From contig NC_086360.1 in NCBI RefSeq assembly GCF_036324505.1, positions 8,290,293-8,354,292 of the forward strand: DNA of 64,000 nt. Direction: 5' to 3'. The notes below the pieces were generated by a model. It was not told where the DNA came from. It searched no databases and worked only from the letters and a program-made list of their open reading frames with translations. Positions 52,325 to 64,000 of this stretch are shown here, piece after piece. Each line of letters begins with the position of its first letter. Within the stretch, counting starts at the first letter, position 1. This DNA is from Eleginops maclovinus. Its lineage: Eukaryota; Chordata; Actinopteri; Perciformes; Eleginopidae. A program made the position numbers and the translations under genes.

Positions 52325-55300
52325 ATGCCTGAGCGGTGTGTTGCAGCGTATTGTTCAAACACCAGGGAGAACGGTTTTACCCTTCATCGGTTTCCGAAAG
52401 ACCCTGCTTTGTGTGAACTCTGGACGCAACAAGTTTGTAGGACAAGAGCTGGTCCGAAAGGAACAGTATGGAAGCCAAGCTCGTCGTCTGTACTTTGCTC
52501 AGCGCATTTTGAAGAGGAGTGCTACGACTCGATCCCCGCTCTGAAGGAGCAGCTTGGTATTGATGTTCGTCTGAAGAAGGTTTTGCTGCCCAATTCGGTT
52601 CCGCGTATATTTCATCGAGGGACAAGCTCGAGGTTAGCCCCGGGGGCGAACGGCGACGTCAAGAGCCGGAGGTCTCATGCTCTGGAGAAAAGGCAGAGAT
52701 TGGAGGTACGTACCTTCTTATTTTGGACTATATTTTAATAATGGAAGGGAAATGAAATGCAAAGGAATGAGTGTTTGGCACTGTGTAAACAGCTTGCGGT
52801 GGTTCTTCATAGTTGAAGTTGGCGCTAGCTCTGAACACTTCAGCTCAGCTGGCTACTAGTGCTAAGTGCTTTAGCTATTCAGCTAAGTTCACCTCAGAGT
52901 GTTAGCAAAAAGTCAAGTCTCAAGTGTTTGTTTTAGGTTTGCGGTAGCGTTTTTTTCCCCCTCCAACTCACGCTAAATCTTGTGATTTATTTATTTATGT
53001 TTCAGGTACTACAGGAATGCCAGTCTGAGTATGTTGCTGAAGAGGAAAGCGATGACTTTCCTGACGGGGACCCATCTACTGATGTAAGTTTTCGGAAAGC
53101 GTTCAGGTCAACTAAGTTACTGACTAAAGATTTTATTTGACTAACTACACACAGCATTACAGTATATCAAGTGCCAGTGCCCCCTCTCTCAGACCTTCAC
53201 CCTCACCATCTCCAGAGGTGTTAAAAGTAAAAGTACTTTTGTGGTGTAATTACAACAGTAGCACATATAACATAACCGTTACACCATTTACTCCATTGTA
53301 CCTAACTAGATAGATGGACTGTCATTACTGAAAAACACTAAAAACCTAACAAGGACCCACCACAAACTCAATTCAACCAGTGCAGAATCAGCTGATTGTA
53401 AGACAAATACACTGGTCTACTTTTTACTAGGTTACCTGTGTTGGAAGGAAACTCTATTTTTTAGTTTTTTTTTTAACTTTTACACACACACACATATGTA
53501 TACACACATTTATTTATTTACTTACTTATTTATTCAGGTGAATTCAACAGAAGATCAGCACAGTGACTTTTCCGTTCAAGTGTGTCTGAGGCCACCAACA
53601 AGGACGGTGGCTATGCAGTTCAAAGGAAGGGGACGGACTAAAGGTATTTTATCATTTATGTACGTATTTTAGCCAAACAGATGTCCGGGGAAACGGGTCT
53701 TTTCAGCATTGCATCTTGTGTAGATAGATACATCACTAATGACAATCCTTTTCTATGTCAAACATCTATTTTCACATCTACACAAGAATGTTGGAAAAAC
53801 TATCTGTCTTAGGAAAAGACTATTTTACAATCTACAAATTTACTAGTGCGAGCAAGCTTCACAAAAAGTTGTGTGTATTGAATGAAGATTTCCTTCAAGC
53901 TGACACTGATTTCTATATACTAAACATTGTTTTTTCCCCAGGTGTGCAGGCTACTACATCAATGGTCACTGTTGGGACTCAGACTGAGGATGACTGCTTT
54001 TGCTTTCACAACACCGACAACTCAACCTCTTGTGGCTCTGACTCAGATGACAACATGTCGACAGATGATCCCGACTACAAGCTGCCGTCCTCTGATGATT
54101 CAGCTGAAGAGAGTCCTGAACACAATACTCCACCAGTGCCGCCACCTGAGGCGCCAGCAGGTAGCGTTTTTCTTGTGTTCTGGGAATGCCTGGTGACGCT
54201 GTTGTCAACATGGTGCAGCTGTGGACTTTGTGGGAGCAGGTCACTGTCCTGGCAGTGTAAAGAAGTAGGAACACAGTTGCAGGTCACCATCCAGTGCGGG
54301 GGATGTGGGAACCAAGGACTATGGAACAGTCAACCTTTCTTCGGCAGAACAGCAGCTGGGAATGTGTTGTTGTCCGCTGCCATTCTCTTCAGTGGGGCCA
54401 CTGTCACCAAGGTGCTGCGTGTCCTATCCAGATTGGGCGTTGCTGTGATGTCGGAAAGATCGTTCTTCAGACATCAGGACCAGGTGCTTTTCAAAGCTGT
54501 GAAGCGAGTTTGGGGCGAGCAGCAGTTTGCCATGCTCTGTCTGCTACAGGCAGAAGGGGAACCCATCGTGTGTGGTGGTGACGGGCGTGCCGACACCCCA
54601 GGGCATTGCGCTAAGTACGGCACCTACTCAACAATGGAGCTCCGGAAAACAGCTGTTATTGACGTACAACTTGTACAGGTACATTTCAGATGTATTATGC
54701 CTCTATGTGAGTCCTGCCCAGTATAGAAAACACACTCTTCTGTCGTAGTAAGGACAATTTTATACTAGTCAATGTTATGCTCATCAAAATCTCCTGCTTT
54801 TTATGTTTTAGAGCAATGAGGTTGGAGGGTCCTACCACATGGAGAAAGTGGGACTGCAGCGATCCCTTGAGAAAGTCCAGGGCTTTGTGGATGTCGGAAC
54901 TCTCGTGACAGACAGACACATAGGCATCAACATGATGATTAGAGAGGACCATCCAGACATCACGCACCAGTTTGACATATGGCATGTAGCCAAGAGTAAG
55001 TGCAACATGTTTAAACCTGTTTAATGTAATTTTTAAGAGAGACTTGAAGCACTACCTTGACATTCCTTTTTGAAAGATATGATTTTTTGGGTTTGGACAA
55101 ATTTTATGTGTGAAATCCTTGTGTGTGTGGAGGACAGGGCCTATTTCAGGCTATTACAGGCTGTTCATGTATCTAAAAAGGGTTTTAGTTATGCCCTTGG
55201 AGTCAAGACCTTCAAGCAGTACATTAGATTTCTATTTATTTATTCATCTACACATGTTTACTCAGGTGTCAAGAAGAAGCTGCAGAGCCTTGGACAAACT

Positions 55301-56579
55301 AGAGGTTGCCAGGACCTCAAACCCTGGGTGGGAAGTATTATAAACCATCTGTACTGGTCCGTGGTCTCGACGCCTCCTGGCAGTGGACAACTTGTGGTGG
55401 ACAAATGGACATCAGTCATCGATCACATCCACAACAGGCACACCGGGTTCGAGGGACTGTTCTCTTCTTGTGCGCACGGAGTCCTGGAAGGCAGGGAACA
55501 GCGTAAACCGTGGCTGAGTTGTCGTTAGTATACTCCTAATGTTTATTTTACAGAGATTGTGATCACAGTATCATGTTGCATCATGTTGCATAATTTACAT
55601 GTATTTTGTACAATGTTCTTCAGATACGAAGGTGTCTATTGAAGTGGAGAAGATCATCCGGAACAAGAGGCTGTGTGCAGATATACAACGCCTGTCCCCG
55701 TCACACCAGACATCCTACCTCGAAGCATTCCATAGCGTGATTACCCACTTTGCGCCAAAGATGTGCCACTTTTCATACAAAGGGATGGAGAGCAGGTAAT
55801 CAAAGAAATATTCCGTGAAACATTCTTTTAGGACATTATTACATTCTATTACATTACACTTGCCAGACGCTTTTATCCAGAGCGACTTACAATCGAGGAC
55901 AAAATCACAGCTTGCAACATTTGCAGTGCACAGGAAATGTACATGTCCTGAAGTGGTTTTGTAGGCAAGGGTCAGGGCCTTGTGCCTGGTTTGGGCAGCC
56001 ACTGTTAGGCAGTGCAACCTGATAAATAGAGGGGTAACATGGGCTCTTTTGGGTTGACTTGTTTATGTTTCGCTGTTAAGAATGGTCATCTTGTTCCTGA
56101 TTATTCTGTTTGTGTTCTGTTCTTAGAGGGATCCTGGCTGCTTTGCATTTCAACGAGAATGCCAACAGGGAGCAGCGGAGCAGACACGATGGCGAGATGA
56201 TGTTCAACCTGCGGTATCCAAAGTATAAGAAGGGCGGCTACATTGTGAGGAAAGTCTTACAGGAGCCATCTTTTGGTAAGCATAATAGAAAGTTGATTGC
56301 AGATATGATTTGTATTTTGAGATGTACATAGTCGTGTGTCATATCTATGGTTGGATTAATTTGAACCTTGTCCCATATTCCTCTGCAACAGGCTATGCTG
56401 AAGAGCTGATGCGGATGGTGGAGGCCATGTGTCGAGGTGAGGACTACAACGGTGATGACTTTGACATCCCAGACCCGTCCCCTGTTACAGAGCCACTCAA
56501 TGCATCATTCGAAAAGCCGGATAAGAGGGCAGCAGTCAATGCACATATGACCCGCTTTAGCATTACAAATAACACCTAA
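52325..56579 (+). CDS. THAP-domain Kolobok-type transposase, 750 residues, nine exons
   Basis: Exons: 52325-52705, 53006-53083, 53538-53643, 53942-54678, 54812-54995, 55266-55523, 55624-55795, 56127-56275, 56392-56579. Together they give 2253 nt with all phases matching and stop TAA. Residues 1-90 are a THAP C2CH finger (Cys5, Cys10, Cys58, His61, Trp33), a sequence-specific DNA binder. An acidic Ser/Asp-rich linker follows. The catalytic part shows GGDGRADTPGHCAKYGTYS (Asp402), SNEVGGSYHMEK, LVTDRHIGI (Asp468), HQFDIWHVAK, INHLYWSV and LSPSHQTSYLEAFHS (candidate Glu615), then CHFSYKGMESR. This order is what I know from THAP/Kolobok transposases of fish. The name Kolobok is from memory of that family plus the TTAA duplication. 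The DDE assignment is inference. The gene starts inside the left terminal region and ends 440 bp before the opposing gene. Confidence 0.85.
53213..53490 (+). mobile_element. hAT-type MITE inside transposase intron 2
   Basis: It starts CAGAGGTGTTAAAAGTAAAAG and continues with TTACACCATTTACTCCATTG, AACAAGGACCCACCACAAACT and GTTGGAAGGAAACTCTATTT, closely matching the reverse complement of 35334-35646. The right end has decayed into TTTTTTTTTAACTTTTACAC followed by a short CA tract, so the right terminal repeat is lost. Confidence 0.8.
55841..56070 (+). repeat. Widespread teleost interspersed repeat (CAGACGCTTTTATCCAGAGC type)
   Basis: TTACATTACACTTGCCAGACGCTTTTATCCAGAGCG is a word that I recognise from very many fish loci. 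The 3' part (GCAGCCACTGTTAGGCAGTG, TAGAGGGGTAACATGGGCTC) belongs to the same dispersed repeat. It sits in intron 7 of the transposase gene. Its class is not resolved here. Confidence 0.65.
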
Positions 56580-57019
56580 ATGTACACATGAGAACCGGAC
56601 TGAATGGAATAAACACAAACTTAATTTCATCTTTGCCGTGAGTGCTTTGATTTACTGTGTTGGGAACCTCCTGCTCCATCCTCACCTTGGTGTTCTGAAA
56701 AGTGTCATTACAGGGTGTGTAGTATGTCTGTGTTGCTACAGTTTTCCCCCTTATCCATGTGGGCTTGTATTGCATTGTCCCTGAAGTACAGCACATCTTA
56801 GACACCGTATGATCAAAAATATCAGCTACCCTTCCATGGTGAAGGTGTAAATTGATTTGCTAGGCCTATTTGTTGTAAGCTGTTGTAAGTTGTAAAAATG
56901 AAGACACATTCATGTGAAGCCAGAGGTATCATGTATTGACATTCATTTTCATGTATTTACAAACTCATGTATTTAAACTAAAAAAACAAAATTAACAAGT
57001 TAACAGCATACATGTATCA

Positions 57020-58307
57020 TCACGGGCTGTTGGTGTCCTGGAACCCCCTGTAATCAATGGAGGGAAAAGTTCTCCGGATACACCACACCACACAGGAAGG
57101 TATGGGGACCCTGACATGTCTTCCCAGGTACTCGTAGCACCATCGCACAAACTGTCTGTATCCAGTGTACCTCTTCCACCTAAAAGTTGAAAGAAAATCA
57201 GAAGAAAAACACAGGTGTTTTAGATGTAGGCCTAGGCCTACTGTAACCTACATGACAGTTCGTTTTACGCATACATTTACGTCATTGGTGATATCAAATC
57301 ATACAATTCCTACTAGTCCATACAAATGATTTTACAATAGGATTGTATACTCACTCGTTTCCCTCTACATCCCCGTATTCTTGCCGATAGTGGAAATGTG
57401 CGGTGCGCAGAACATGCAGATTCAGACAAACTGGCTCAAAGCCAGAATGTTCTGTGATGCAGCGGGTGTCTGCTCCCTCCTCCTCTCTCCTCTCGCACAC
57501 TCTTGACTGTTCGCGGCAGCACACCGACTCCACTACCAGTGGCATTGGCTCACATCTCCCACAAGAACACCTAAAATATAACAGATAAAGGCAAGGGGCT
57601 TGAAACAATCTTACAATTGTCACAGAACTTTACAAAGTGTCAATGTCATGGGTTGATTCGCGTGAAAAGCCGACGTAGAACTAGCCTAATCGCGGAAGGA
57701 TGGCCACTGGTCAGGAGCTAGGTTATAGCATAGGCTACTACTGGGTTATAGCATAGGCTACTGTATGAGTATGACGCAGGGCAAACTAATATAGTAGACC
57801 TAATTGGTATTTTCATCGCTCTCAAAAAAAATAACATAACTAAATAAAGATTAAGACTATGACAAGCACCGGGAAACAACAATGGCCCTTTGCGATCTGT
57901 AGGCTAGTAATGGTGACTATTTGGCTAATTCTGGGAGGTGAGGAGGCAGACTGCACACACACATGCTCGCTGGTGCAAACGCTGGTTGTGGTGGATATTA
58001 CAAAGTACAATATCTTACGGAGTGTTCATTGTCAGAAAAGTGAACAAGAAGGAAGTTACCATTCCACGTGCTGTAGTCTGCCAAAATCCATAGGCATCCG
58101 ACCGTCTGCCACAGCAGCACCACCAACAGCGCCTTCTGCCTCGCCATCCGAACTTTCCGTAGAACCCTGTGGCTCCAACTCATCCAAGTATGGCTCGTAT
58201 CTATAGGGCATAACGCCCCTCACATTGTCCTCCAGCATTGGGTCGGACTCTGCCACTTCGAAAAATGTGTCAGGATCCGAGGATGAATCGGAGTTGTCAG
58301 AATCCAT
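57020..58307 (-). CDS. Transposon-borne protein with a P2X7 C-terminal (ballast)-like domain, 207 residues, three exons
   Basis: Exons: 58060-58307, 57355-57570, 57020-57179. All phases match and the stop is TGA. Residues 1-82 are an acidic Ser/Asp/Glu-rich head (MDSDNSDSSSDPD, then VMPYRYEPYLDE). Residues 83-207 follow the cytosolic ballast domain of the P2X7 receptor: WCSCGRCEPMP (Cys84, 86, 89), ESVCC (100, 101), CITEHSGFEPVCLN (120, 131), HYRQEYGD, then RYTGYRQFVRWCYEYLGRHV, IPSCVVWCIRRTFPS and Y-x-GF at the end. In P2X7 this domain binds zinc and guanine nucleotide. There are no transmembrane segments and no P2X channel part here. An upstream in-frame ATG at 58364 would add 19 residues, but the acidic MDSD start is preferred. 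The function in the transposon is unknown. Candidates are nucleic-acid or zinc-dependent binding that helps transposition, or passenger cargo. Confidence 0.82.
57723..57765 (+). repeat. 20-bp tandem duplication
   Basis: GGTTATAGCATAGGCTACT occurs twice in succession in the first intron of the ballast-domain gene. It is too short to be more than a local duplication. Confidence 0.8.
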
Positions 58308-58369
58308 GTTGTTGACAGGTGTCAGGATAGTCGTGAGTGACAGGTGGGATAGTGTCTTGACCAAGGAGC

Positions 58370-58389
58370 CGTTCCGGAGTGTACGTCAT
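58370..58389 (-). promoter_or_regulatory. Mirrored CRE/ETS-like motif, right copy (ballast-gene promoter side)
   Basis: On the minus strand it reads ATGACGTACACTCCGGAACG, 181 bp from the right end of the element and 62 bp ahead of the preferred ATG of the ballast-domain gene. It is the partner of the motif at 52187-52206. Confidence 0.6.
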
Positions 58390-58574
58390 AGGTCATGTGA
58401 CTGACTAATAGGAAGGTCGGTAGCAGATCGCAAAAATCGCACTTTTAAAAGGCCGTACAAACTCAATTTCTCTATCATAATGATTAAAACCAACTTCAAG
58501 TGACTATTTTGTATGTGTACTTTCAATGTGTGTATGTATATTACTTTATTTTCCACGTGTCATGAGGTCTTTAA

Positions 58575-58655
58575 AGGGGCCCTTTTATGCACATTTATAT
58601 ACAGTATAACACACCCCAGGAAAAGGAAAACCCCAAGAAGCATAAAAGGGTCTAT
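58575..58655 (+). mobile_element. TTAA-MITE copy 4, internally deleted short form
   Basis: An 81-bp copy with both ends: AGGGGCCCTTTTATGC on the left, GCATAAAAGGGTCTAT on the right, bordered by TTAA (58571-58574, 58656-58659). The terminal inverted repeat is therefore about 13-16 bp. The left TTAA is shared with the right border of the Kolobok-like element, so one inserted precisely at the border of the other. Confidence 0.85.
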
Positions 58656-58659
58656 TTAA

Positions 58660-61600
58660 GATAATTGTGTATCCTTTAAAAACATGGGTTGAGTCTTGAA
58701 TCTGAACATAAGTCTGATAATCATAGAATATATGTTTTTAAAAGCTACTGCATGGGGAAAACTGCATGTTAAGGGCCCAACATGTGTGTTCTTATTATTA
58801 AAGAGTAACCATCAATTAAAAGCTTTGTTTTATCTCCCTTGAAAGATGCTCAGCCCCACCTTAAGAGTCCAGCCTAAATCCAACTTGACATATGTAAAAA
58901 TGTCTGCTCTTATCAAAAATCACACCAGTGCGAAGATGTGATGCAAATTCTCCCCTTGAGAGAAAAAGAGAACAGTTCTCACAGAATTCCACTGTTTGAC
59001 CCGAACAAAGCTATACGTACAGTAAAACAAATAGAGAAAGATATGAGTTGTTGCATAATAGTTTCCATAGATCTGCCAATGACACAATAACCTCCAGTAA
59101 CAGATAAGCCATTGAACACAGCTGCTGCATTTTCAGCATGTTCCCTCTTGCTGTGTGGTCTGTCTAATAGCAAACAGAACAGGAGAGATAGCGGAAGGTG
59201 TGTAGCAGAGATTGCGTTTTTTACTGTATCCAATATTAGAGGTGTGGAGTCTAACTTTAAAAGAGTTGCTGCAGCAGAAAGCCTGCTCTTGGCTACGAAC
59301 AGGTCCTGTGCTTTCAGAAATAACAAACACATCAACTTAAGGCCTTCTCAGAATTCAAAGGTAACGCGCCCTACCACTTATATGTGTATCTGTGAGGTGT
59401 ATTTTTAAATCTTTCGACAAATCCTCTGATAAAAAGTCCTGTTATGGTTTCTAGAGCTCTCATCTTTTAAAAAAAACACCAGCCTACATTTTCTGTTCTA
59501 TCTCTATCAACAGGTACTTGTCTTATCATGCTGCTTGCTAATAATAGCCCGAAGCACACACTGTATTTTTCAAAGCAACTTAGCAATAAACCTCCAATAC
59601 AGTGAAGTAGAGCTCCAAAGAGTTGTCAATTAATCGATTAAACAGAAACAGTAATCAGCAACTGTTATAAACAAATAATTGTAGCAGTAATGCCAAATTC
59701 TATGGTTTGGAAAAAGGTAAAAGGGGTTTATTTAGCTTGTCTTACACCATAGTAAAATGAATATATTTGTTGTCAATGTTCATGCTTTATGGACTTAACC
59801 ATTGCTAAATTAAAAAAGATAATTCAATAATCATAATGTGATGTTATGTCGTTATTGCGTCAGTGCCTTCAGTATTCCCCAGGCAGCTTCTCTTTGAGGA
59901 TTCAGAGTAAATCATGTTATGTTACTGAACGTTCCAGATCATTGGCCAATGCAACCAATACCACAGAGGAAGACGAGAGAGGACATTGCACGGTAGCGCA
60001 GAATCAAAACCAAAGTCTATCTGGATTCATCTTTCATCTAAGGTTGATATTTTATACTTTCGATCTAACCAAATATACTGTATTACCAAGCTGAAACACT
60101 TAAAGTTGGGCGTCTTCGTTGTTTTGCCATATCCCCTTCAAAAGTGTCAGTCCAGGAATCTGCTTCAGTGACAAAACAATAGCAGGAAGTATCAGCGATA
60201 GTCAGTTCTTGCTAATTGCCCCAAACAGCAACAAGCTCACTCAAGTCCCCGGGGGACAAGGATTTTAAACCAACATGCAACATTTTTACTAAGCTACTCA
60301 AACATGCACAGCTGTGTAAGAGACATCAAATGTCTCCAAACGTTAAACATTGCTACTTTAATGAATGCTGGTTTTTTCATTAAACATATTTGCTGATTAA
60401 ATGTTAATAAACGGCTTAAAGCAAACAGAAATCTGCTTTTGGACTGTTATACTTCAGTGAAGTCCCACTTGTGTTGTTAATAAAAAGAAAAAGGTGTATG
60501 TAGGTCATGCATTAAGTGTAGGATTTTACCTGCCCAGTTTAACCACAGCTCAACCAAAGCTCCGCCCTGATACCCTGAGTTGAAGGTCTTTGGTCTGTGC
60601 TGAAGATCTATGCAGTTATTGCAGAAAACCCACTTCTTCCAGACTGCATGCTAAAAGCTGCCTGAGTTATTAAGACTGTGTTTTACACACAAGCAGAAGC
60701 AGCACTTAAACAAAGCAGCAGCCTCAGTATTCTTTCTCCTTCTACAAAGAATGCATTCAGGGTCCTAGGTGTGTGCTGTGCTGTGTTTTTAGAGACTCAT
60801 ACAGCTGCAATTGTAAAATAAGAACATAGATTTTAAGCTCAGTGTTGGGTCGCCGTGTAAACTGCAAGTAAAATGCAGCATACAGTAGAAAAACAGCTAG
60901 ATTTATTTTTGATTGAAGCTTGAAAAAAACATGTTCTGTGTAGATATACACCATTACTGCATGTTCAGAAAGAACTAATTTGAAGGCTCTGTAGCTACAT
61001 AAATATAAATGGTCAACGCAGAAATAGACTACACCTAGCTTAGTGCAATAAGCCAAAAGCGGCGCAGATTGACACATGCGGGTTAAAACATCTAAGCGAT
61101 TGTCTTGGGCATATCTCTGGTCCCCATAAACAAAAGATATGAGGGAAAAAAGAGAAACTTGCGCTTAATAACAGAGAAAGCCACAGAGGCGGGTGAGTTC
61201 CGAGTTCAGTCAAAAACAGTTGGTACAGAGTGGATGTTTGGGGCAAATAAACACAAACAGTCCAGTGGTCAAATTCATTCAAAAATACATCTCAAATGTT
61301 TCTCCTAACTGGAATTGGCTAAACCAAGGCTCAGCTTTGGGATTAGACTTCCTAGAATGGAATCTTATTTGTACATGTTTTCCTTGGCACTAAACCCCTA
61401 ACCCCAAATTTGTTTGTGATTGTTTGTTTTACCTCTAATTTGGATCCTAAGTTATGCCCCTTGACCACAAAAGACAACATATTGTATAAGAACATTTTAT
61501 ACAGGGCAGCACTAAAACCAAATTGAACTTTAAATAAATGTAAAGTCCTTCACAATGCCACAGAATCAGTTTAATCTAACTAGGTTGACCAAACAAACAA

Positions 61601-64000
61601 AAGCTAACAAACCAACTCTGTTCCTGGTGGTTACTGATTAATGTCAGATCCTCAGTAGATCTGCCTGTGAGTAAATGATGAAGTTAACTGGTGAACTTGT
61701 GGTCACTTCTCTCAATCTCGCATAAAAAAGAAAAGAAAACATCATACAGTACGTCCACAAGCTAGCTTTTTTTGACAATTCTGCCTTTGAAAACTGAACT
61801 GATTTGTGACTCTGCTGCAGGTATGAATAGAGATGTTGCCTGTAAAGACCTTTCACATACCCCACTGATGATGAACATTAACAAAGCAAGAATGGAAAAG
61901 TGAGATGCGGTTATGACACGAGGGCACAATACGGTGTCGAGCCCCGAGCGCCGCACCAAAAGACCCGAACAATCAACCTCTGAATAATTCACCTGACCTA
62001 GAGGGGCCACAAAGCCATTCCTCCTCTCAACTTACCTGATAACACTCTGACATTTTGATTGACCTTTAAGGCTTTTACGCAGCTTCATATCAATTTAACA
62101 ACACACCACATTCAAGCTGGGACACAGAGATGGAGTTTGACCAACGTAGGGTTAAATTCATTTGAGCACTAGCAGGAAGTTCAATGTCAAGGATTTACCT
62201 TACATGACCCTTCAGACCTGTTCTCCATTTCCGTGTACAGGATGAATTTAGATAGCGATGTTTAGTCAAATGCAACTTTGTAATTTATCACTAATTTTCT
62301 GTCTCATTAACATGTAACACATACACTCTTCACCTTATCGTATTCCCCCTTCAAATTTCAATTCATGACTGAAGTCATTTATGTAATTAGCTGCATTAGT
62401 AAAATAATCATCTTTTTAGTTTAGTTTCAAATGCTTAATCCCTGTACTGGTATAAAAAAGTGAATATGGAGCTTACCCCTGGGGCTAACATATTAATATA
62501 ACATTTTTCTTCACAGCATTAAGATATACAGATTACAGCGTTAAAATATACAGGAAGTAGAGTGATGACAGCAGGGGTGAAAAGTATGATATACTGTAGC
62601 TAGAAGATAAGCAGGTGTCGCAATGTTTTAGATTCAAAAAGAAAGTAGGGACTTTAAGTTAAAGATTTGCCAGCTGAATTTGCACATTGTCACGGAAATG
62701 TGCGCTGTGCCTTTAACATTACACTGTACAAGCTTATTAAAGACCTATCAAGGGGCCCCTATATTCGTTTGCTAGGCCCCTGTGTTTTCAGTGGTGCTAA
62801 GCAACTAAGTACATTTAGTCAAGTACGGTACTTGATTACACTTTTTTTTTTTCAATTTGTTTAGCTTCCTCACCCACAATAATATATTTTGATGATGACA
62901 TTTTCATTCTTTTACTCAAGTAAGTTTTAAAGAGGCCCCATTAGGCTAATGTTCTGGTATTGTATTGTGTGACTCTGCTTGAAAAGTTATTTATTTTTCT
63001 CATACTGCCTGTGTTGCAGCACCTCTTTTCACCCTCTGTCTGAAACCAGAACCCAGTCTGCTCTGATTGGTTAGCTGGCTGGCTCTGTTGTGATTGATCA
63101 ACTTCTTAGAGATGTCCCATCCCACGCCGATCACGTGCAATGTGTTGGAGAGCTAGCCATAAAGTGTTACGTAGTGATGTCATTATGTTATGGAAATAGA
63201 CAAAGGAGTCCAATGGAGGTGTTTGAGGCACAGGGGGAGTGTGTGGGATAGAAACTCCCTCTGAAGGGAACACAGGGATTTTAGCCTTTGCAGACAACAT
63301 GCACAAAAACCTATACAACACTACAGGAGAGGGAAAACTTCTACCTTTATCAGAGTATTTGTTCACAGTGGTACTGTATTTTTACTGTCAAATATCTGAG
63401 TACCTCTCTCACTATTTTATAGTAGCCTACGTCTCTTTTCAGTCACAGCTGATAAGTTATTATCGTCAAACTACTTCACTGTCTGACACTGAACAGCAAA
63501 TAGTTTGCTCAACTCTTACAACATATACTGCAAATGGTTATAACAGCAGTACGAATCTACTTTGGAAGTTCCTCAACAGTCATAACTGCTAAACAGCAAT
63601 TTAGTGATACCGCACGCAGTTTCATATCATCACTACTCCCACAGCAAATAGGTGCAGTCTACTTCTTCACCTACAACTTACTGCAGACTCCAAGTTTTAT
63701 ATTTGAAGCGAACACATGATATGAAATCCAGTGTTGACAAGTGAACAATGCTTCACAGACACATCAAAAGGAACTTCAATACGTATGAAAAGGAGAGTTA
63801 AAAAGATGAATCTTGCCTGTAAAGAGTTTGGAGAAGTTCGAAGAACAGAAGAAGAAAAGCCGTATGGTGTAGTTCAGGAAAGACCCACGTTGAGAGACAA
63901 AAAGAAAGTGCAGCAGAAGTTTTTTTTACTTTTTCTGACTTAAGCGTATAGCGTCTCTTTTCTCCTCCTTAAACTAATAGTTTCCGTTACTTTCATAGTT
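58660..64000. other. No gene recognised apart from one MITE copy
   Basis: AT-rich sequence. The many frames of 60-118 codons on both strands show no domain, no consistent splice sites and no similarity that I recognise. The stretch contains the MITE at 62931 and otherwise nothing that I can name. Confidence 0.6.
62931..63340 (+). mobile_element. TTAA-MITE copy 5, right end lost
   Basis: It starts after TTAA (62927-62930) with AGAGGCCCCATTAGGC. The body words CACCTCTTTTCACCCTCTGTC, CTGCTCTGATTGGTTAGCTGG, TGTTGGAGAGCTAGCCA, AGTGATGTCATTATGTTATG and TTTTAGCCTTTGCAGACAAC follow in family order to GGAGAGGGAAAACTT. After that the similarity stops. Confidence 0.8.

Larger units (their letters stand above)
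52014..58570 (+). mobile_element. Complete Kolobok-like TTAA transposon (6557 bp) with two convergent genes
   Basis: Both ends carry the same 14-bp inverted repeat AGACCTCATGACAC (52014-52027 and, inverted, 58557-58570). Each is bordered by TTAA (52010-52013 and 58571-58574), the target duplication of the Kolobok and piggyBac groups. Inside are a THAP-type transposase gene on the plus strand and, tail to tail with a 440-bp gap, a three-exon minus-strand gene with a P2X7 ballast-like domain. A 20-bp promoter-proximal motif is mirrored at both ends (52187-52206, 58370-58389). Later insertions within introns are a hAT MITE (53213) and a widespread fish repeat (55841). Both genes are open from start to stop, so the element may be active or recently active. 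Confidence 0.88.

Overview
The window is nuclear DNA of a teleost fish, most likely a percomorph. The basis is spliced vertebrate genes with GT-AG introns, a tRNA-derived fish SINE, LINE2/Maui-type LINE tails, long CA/GT microsatellites and abundant hAT- and TTAA-type DNA transposons. All gene models below were built by hand from reading frame, splice signals and phase. No database search was run.

Layout. Positions 1-12175 are probably the first intron of a death-associated protein kinase gene (dapk1-like). Only its first coding exon (12176-12237, minus strand) and a CpG-rich 5' flank are visible. Positions 12561-18732 look intergenic and may hold the 3' UTR of the next gene. Positions 18733-47282 (minus strand) hold a complete 27-exon P4-ATPase (phospholipid flippase) of the ATP8B class. 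Its 27 exons join in one frame to 1208 residues with all the catalytic motifs. Its introns carry an intact-looking hAT transposon (33847-38372, perfect 8-bp target duplication, 651-residue transposase), two LINE2 3' fragments, copies of a TTAA-flanked MITE, a SINE and long microsatellites. Two of the microsatellites directly touch splice sites.

Positions 52014-58570 are a second complete DNA transposon. It is flanked by TTAA, bounded by a 14-bp perfect terminal inverted repeat, and carries two convergent spliced genes. One is a 750-residue THAP-domain transposase of Kolobok type (plus strand, 9 exons). The other is a 207-residue protein (minus strand, 3 exons) whose C-terminal 125 residues look like the cytoplasmic cysteine-rich 'ballast' domain of the P2X7 receptor without any channel part. 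The two promoters share an almost identical 20-bp motif in mirror-image position, about 175 bp inside each end. This two-gene transposon is the most interesting object in the window. Positions 58575-64000 hold two more MITE copies and no gene that I can recognise.

The host genes (dapk1-like kinase, ATP8B flippase) have no evident functional link. The transposons form nested layers: a LINE inside a MITE, a TTAA transposon inserted exactly at the end of a MITE, and one hAT MITE family present inside both autonomous transposons.
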